Shown here: positions 60,588 through 64,000 of the stretch, in pieces
How positions within the stretch are numbered: position 1 is the stretch's first letter
Layout of the letters: the number at the start of each line of letters is the position of its first letter
NCBI GenBank assembly: GCA_034770075.1
Contig: CM068378.1
Span: 45,722,508 to 45,786,507, forward strand
Source: Aralia elata
Lineage: Eukaryota; Streptophyta; Magnoliopsida; Apiales; Araliaceae
Length of the DNA: 64,000 nt
Reading direction: 5' to 3'
The notes under the pieces: generated by a model
The model's database searches: none
What the model was told of the DNA's origin: nothing
Seen by the model: the letters and a program-made list of their open reading frames with translations, nothing else
Translations under genes and position numbers: made by a program

Positions 60588-62404
60588 TAAAAGTAGTATG
60601 CATACAAGCCAATCATATTTGATATCATGTAGCATATACTTTGTAATCTTATTCATTTATTAATAAAAGAATTGATTTTCTTAAAAGGCATTTTACATTA
60701 TCTATATGGTGTTGTTATATTAAATGTGATAAACTCATAGTTTTGAGCAATGCTTTTAAAATCATGATGGTGATCATGTTAATAAGATCTAAATTCAAGA
60801 TAGCTCACAAACTAAAATCGTTCCTAATCGTTGGATTACTAAAAAGGGGATTAGTGAATCCAGATAGATTAGTACATACGTTGCTTGCTCTTAGGAAGAG
60901 GATGATTGATCTCATAATCATTTGTGTGGAAACACTAAAGCAAGTATGTAGGTACTTATTGAAGAATAAGTATACTGAACGTGGCTCGCTAAGGAATACC
61001 TAATGGAGTTTTACTCGCCTGTCAATAGGAATTCCTCTAGTGATAGTAGTACAAGTGATCCTTGGACTTGAGATCATCATAGTACCTTGTGTATGATGAG
61101 TTATACTTTGACATGTCCCTTAAGACCTTTAGGGTATATCAAAAGGGTATGATTGGGTATAATAAGTTGTGCATGGAGATAGGTAAATGATCAACAAAGA
61201 ATCTACCACGTCTAGTAAAAGATGTGAATGTCCTATGTGATTCGATAAATGACAACTCAGTAGTCCTTGGCCAAGACAGAATGAAATTAGAAAGGAGTTT
61301 CTAATTTGTATTATTTAGAGTTGTGCATTTGGGAATCGAAATACATATAATTAACTAAAATAAGACTTGACAGTAAATCTATGTCTTATATTTAATTGGG
61401 ACATTGTATGGTAGAAGGATTGAATTGTACGGTAACTATTCACTGAACGGTTCTTTTGTAATTAATGTTGAAATCTATATTATCTGGAAAGTCGTTGATC
61501 GCTAAGGAGGTTTACCATTATTGTAGAATAAATATTATTTATTTAAATAAATTAAATAGTTTAATTTATTTATTTAAATAAAATTAAAATTGTTCTAATT
61601 GATTTATTCACAACCGGTTTAATATGGAGAACCTAAAGGGTCACACCGTAAAAGAAAAATATTTATTTAAGAAGTAAATGACATAATTGTAATAATAAGT
61701 TAAGTGTATTTAATTTAATCTATGGAGATAGAATAAATTAAATAGCTTAATATTTATTATTTAATATTTTAGAAATATTAAATATAAATTAATAAGAGGA
61801 GTCTTATTATTATTATTACTATTACTATTATTTAATTCCTAATAGGGATTGAGAATTGATAGAAGTACTCTCCCATGAATTTCTAATTGGATTAGGAGCA
61901 TAATTAATTAAAAGAGTTTAATTATAATAGAAACCCTAATACTAAATAGTTTAGGGAAGGGTTCTTCCTACATCTATAAATAAGAGGAGTCTTATCATAG
62001 ATTAGGGTTACACACTCTTGCATTAGATTGTGGAGGGTACTTGTAATTTTTATAGAGATAGAAACTAGGGTTTTGCCAATACCCAACTTCTTGAATACCT
62101 ATTCTTCCTTGGTGGATCACGTCTAGAGGCCAAACACTTGGGTGGCTAATGTTGATCAAAGGAAGGAATCTCATCGGTGGAATTCGAGGAGAACACGAAG
62201 GACTAGGAGTTGAACTTGTACCCGAGGAAGCTTTGATCTACGAGGGTATAATTCTTATTCTCCTTCTCTTTCATTTAATTGATAATTGAACACAAGGATA
62301 GATCATGGTGATGGTTTATATGAAAATTTTAAAATCCGTTTTATCATGCTTCCGTTTTATTTATGTAATTTGATTGCATGCTTGCGTTATATACAAACCT
62401 AACA
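60588..62404 (+). repeat. LTR C, copy 2
   Basis: 1817 bp, reverse complement of LTR C at 34611-54369. The first dinucleotide is TA where the other copy has TG. TATA box TATAAATA at 61975-61982. Flanks TGATT (left) and TATCC (right) do not match, so one side may be rearranged. A conserved frame (60743-61003) is also present in copy 1 (54203-53967). Confidence 0.8.
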
Positions 62405-62742
62405 TATCCTTGCTTTAATTGAAGTTCAAACAAGTTCCTAGAATTTTAATCAACTTCTTTCACAAATATTCATCTATATAAACTCTCTAAAAGCAATTAA
62501 CTTAACAGCTGGATTTAAGTGCCTTAAAAGCGCAAGGATCGTCAATACCATAGAACCAATTCCTAAGTTAAACTTCAAACTAAGCATGATTCAAAAATTT
62601 CACAAAGGCTAAACAAAATTCAATCAATTCTTATCATCGGCCTTTAACAGATTCAATTAAAACATTGCTCAAAAATTTTCAAATTTAACATGCAATAAAT
62701 AACAAAATAACATAAAAAAAATTGAATATCCTAAAACATCTC
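62405..62742. other. Spacer between inverted LTR C copies
   Basis: 338 bases of AT-rich sequence without an ORF or primer site, separating copies 2 and 3, which point toward each other. Confidence 0.5.
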
Positions 62743-64000
62743 TGTTAGGTTTGTATTTTATGCGAGCATGCAACCAAATTACACAAATATAGCAGAAGCA
62801 CGATAAAATTAAATTTTAAAATTTTATACAAACTATCATCATGATCTTTCCTTGTGCTCAATTATCAATTAAACGAAAGAGATTGAGAATAAGAATCATA
62901 CCCCTCGTAGAACCATGCTTCCTCGGGTATAATTTCAACTCCAAATCCTTTCGCGTTCTCCTTGAAATTTTCCAATTAGATTCCTTCCTTTAATCAACGT
63001 TAGCCACCCAAGTGTTTGGCCTCTAGAGGTGATCCAATAAGAAATAATATGTATTCAAGAAGATGGGTGTTGGCAAAACCCTAGTTTCTATCTCTATAGA
63101 AATTGTAAGTATTCTCCCAACTGTTGAAAGTGTGTCTAACTCTAATCCATAATAAGACTCCTCTTATTTATAGATATAGGCAACCCTCTTAAACTATTTA
63201 GGAATAGGGTTTTATTCTAATTAAACTCTTTTAATTAATTAAACTCCTAATCCAATTAGGAATTTATGAGAGTACTTTAATTAATTAATTCCCAAACCCT
63301 TTTAGAAATTAAATAATAATAATAAGACTCCTCTTATTAATTTATATTTAATATTTCCAAAATATTAAATAATAAATATTAAGCTATTTAATTTATTCTA
63401 TCGCCATAGATTAAATTAAATATACTTAACTTATTATTATGATTGTGTCATTTACTTCTTAAATAAATATTTCTTTTTTTGCGATGTGACCCTTTAGATT
63501 CTCCATATTAAATCGGTTGTGAATAAATAAATTAGAATAATTCTAATCTTATTTAAATAAATAAATTAAACTATTTAATTCATTTAAATAAATAATATTT
63601 ATTCTATAATAAGGGTAAGCCCCATTAACGATTAACGACTTTCTAAATAATATAGATTTCAACATTAACCATAAAAGAACCTTTCAGTGAATAGTTACCG
63701 TACAATTCAATCCTTCTACCATACAATGTCCCAATCAAATATAAGACATTGAATTACTATCAAGTTTTATTTTATTTGATTATATGTATTTCGATTCTCA
63801 AATGCACAACTCTGATTAATGTAAATTAGAAACACCTTTCTAATTTCATTCTGCTTTGGCCAAAGACTTCTGAGTTGTCATTTATCGAATCACATAGGAC
63901 ATTCTCTTATTTTACTAGAAGTGGTAGATTCTTTGTTGACCATTCACCTATCTCCATGTATAACTTATTATACCCAATCATACCCTTTGATATACCCTAA
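62743..64000 (-). repeat. LTR C, copy 3, cut by the window edge
   Basis: Starts TGTTAGGTTTG at 62743 and follows copy 1 to the end of the window, including the TATA box (63165-63172 on the minus strand). The rest would need about 550 more bases. Confidence 0.8.

Overview
The window reads as gene-poor, AT-rich heterochromatin of a large-genome flowering plant, probably a eudicot. The only coding capacity I can support belongs to LTR retrotransposons: Ty1/copia (Sirevirus-like and a second copia-type LTR), Ty3/gypsy chromoviruses (Tekay/Del-like) and one Ty3/gypsy Tat/Ogre-like element. I see no host gene, tRNA or rRNA. Species is not determinable from what I see.

Layout, worked out from LTR termini and six matching 5-bp target-site duplications (TSDs). 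An old copia element on the minus strand is the base: 5' LTR 56825-58128, gag 54948-56773, pol 1830-4979 and a broken extra ORF 538-1378. It was split by solo LTR A (4980-54942, minus, TSD GGTTC). LTR A was split twice: by solo LTR B (6073-33214, minus, TSD AGTAA) and by solo LTR C (34611-54369, minus, TSD TAGAA). LTR B then received two complete chromoviruses, here called D (7114-18335, minus, TSD ATAAC) and F (20272-32392, plus, TSD AAATA). LTR C received the Tat-like element (35686-53635, minus, TSD ATTCT). To the right lie fragments of gypsy and copia LTRs (58129-60587) and two more LTR C copies in inverted orientation (60588-62404 plus, 62743-64000 minus, cut by the window edge).

The chromoviruses share one plan: LTR, Met-tRNA-type primer site, an acidic coiled-coil ORF upstream of gag, one gag-pol frame ending in a chromodomain-like tail, a small hairpin, a polypurine tract, LTR. 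Both are killed by point mutations (F by only three in-frame TAA codons; D by six stops and one frameshift).

The Tat-like element is the youngest and most interesting. Its two 2.07-kb LTRs differ by three substitutions and three small indels by eye. It has gag, protease with G-patch, a predicted 167-bp intron before reverse transcriptase, a second RNase H and integrase. Between pol and the 3' LTR it carries an apparently complete transcription unit on the opposite strand: palindromes and TATA box, a leader intron, a three-exon plant-mobile-domain gene, a DUF7745-like ORF and one AATAAA. The palindromes upstream of this antisense TATA box match, in sequence and spacing, those upstream of the TATA box in the element's own LTRs. 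Next to the antisense unit is a 35/70/139-bp hierarchical minisatellite.
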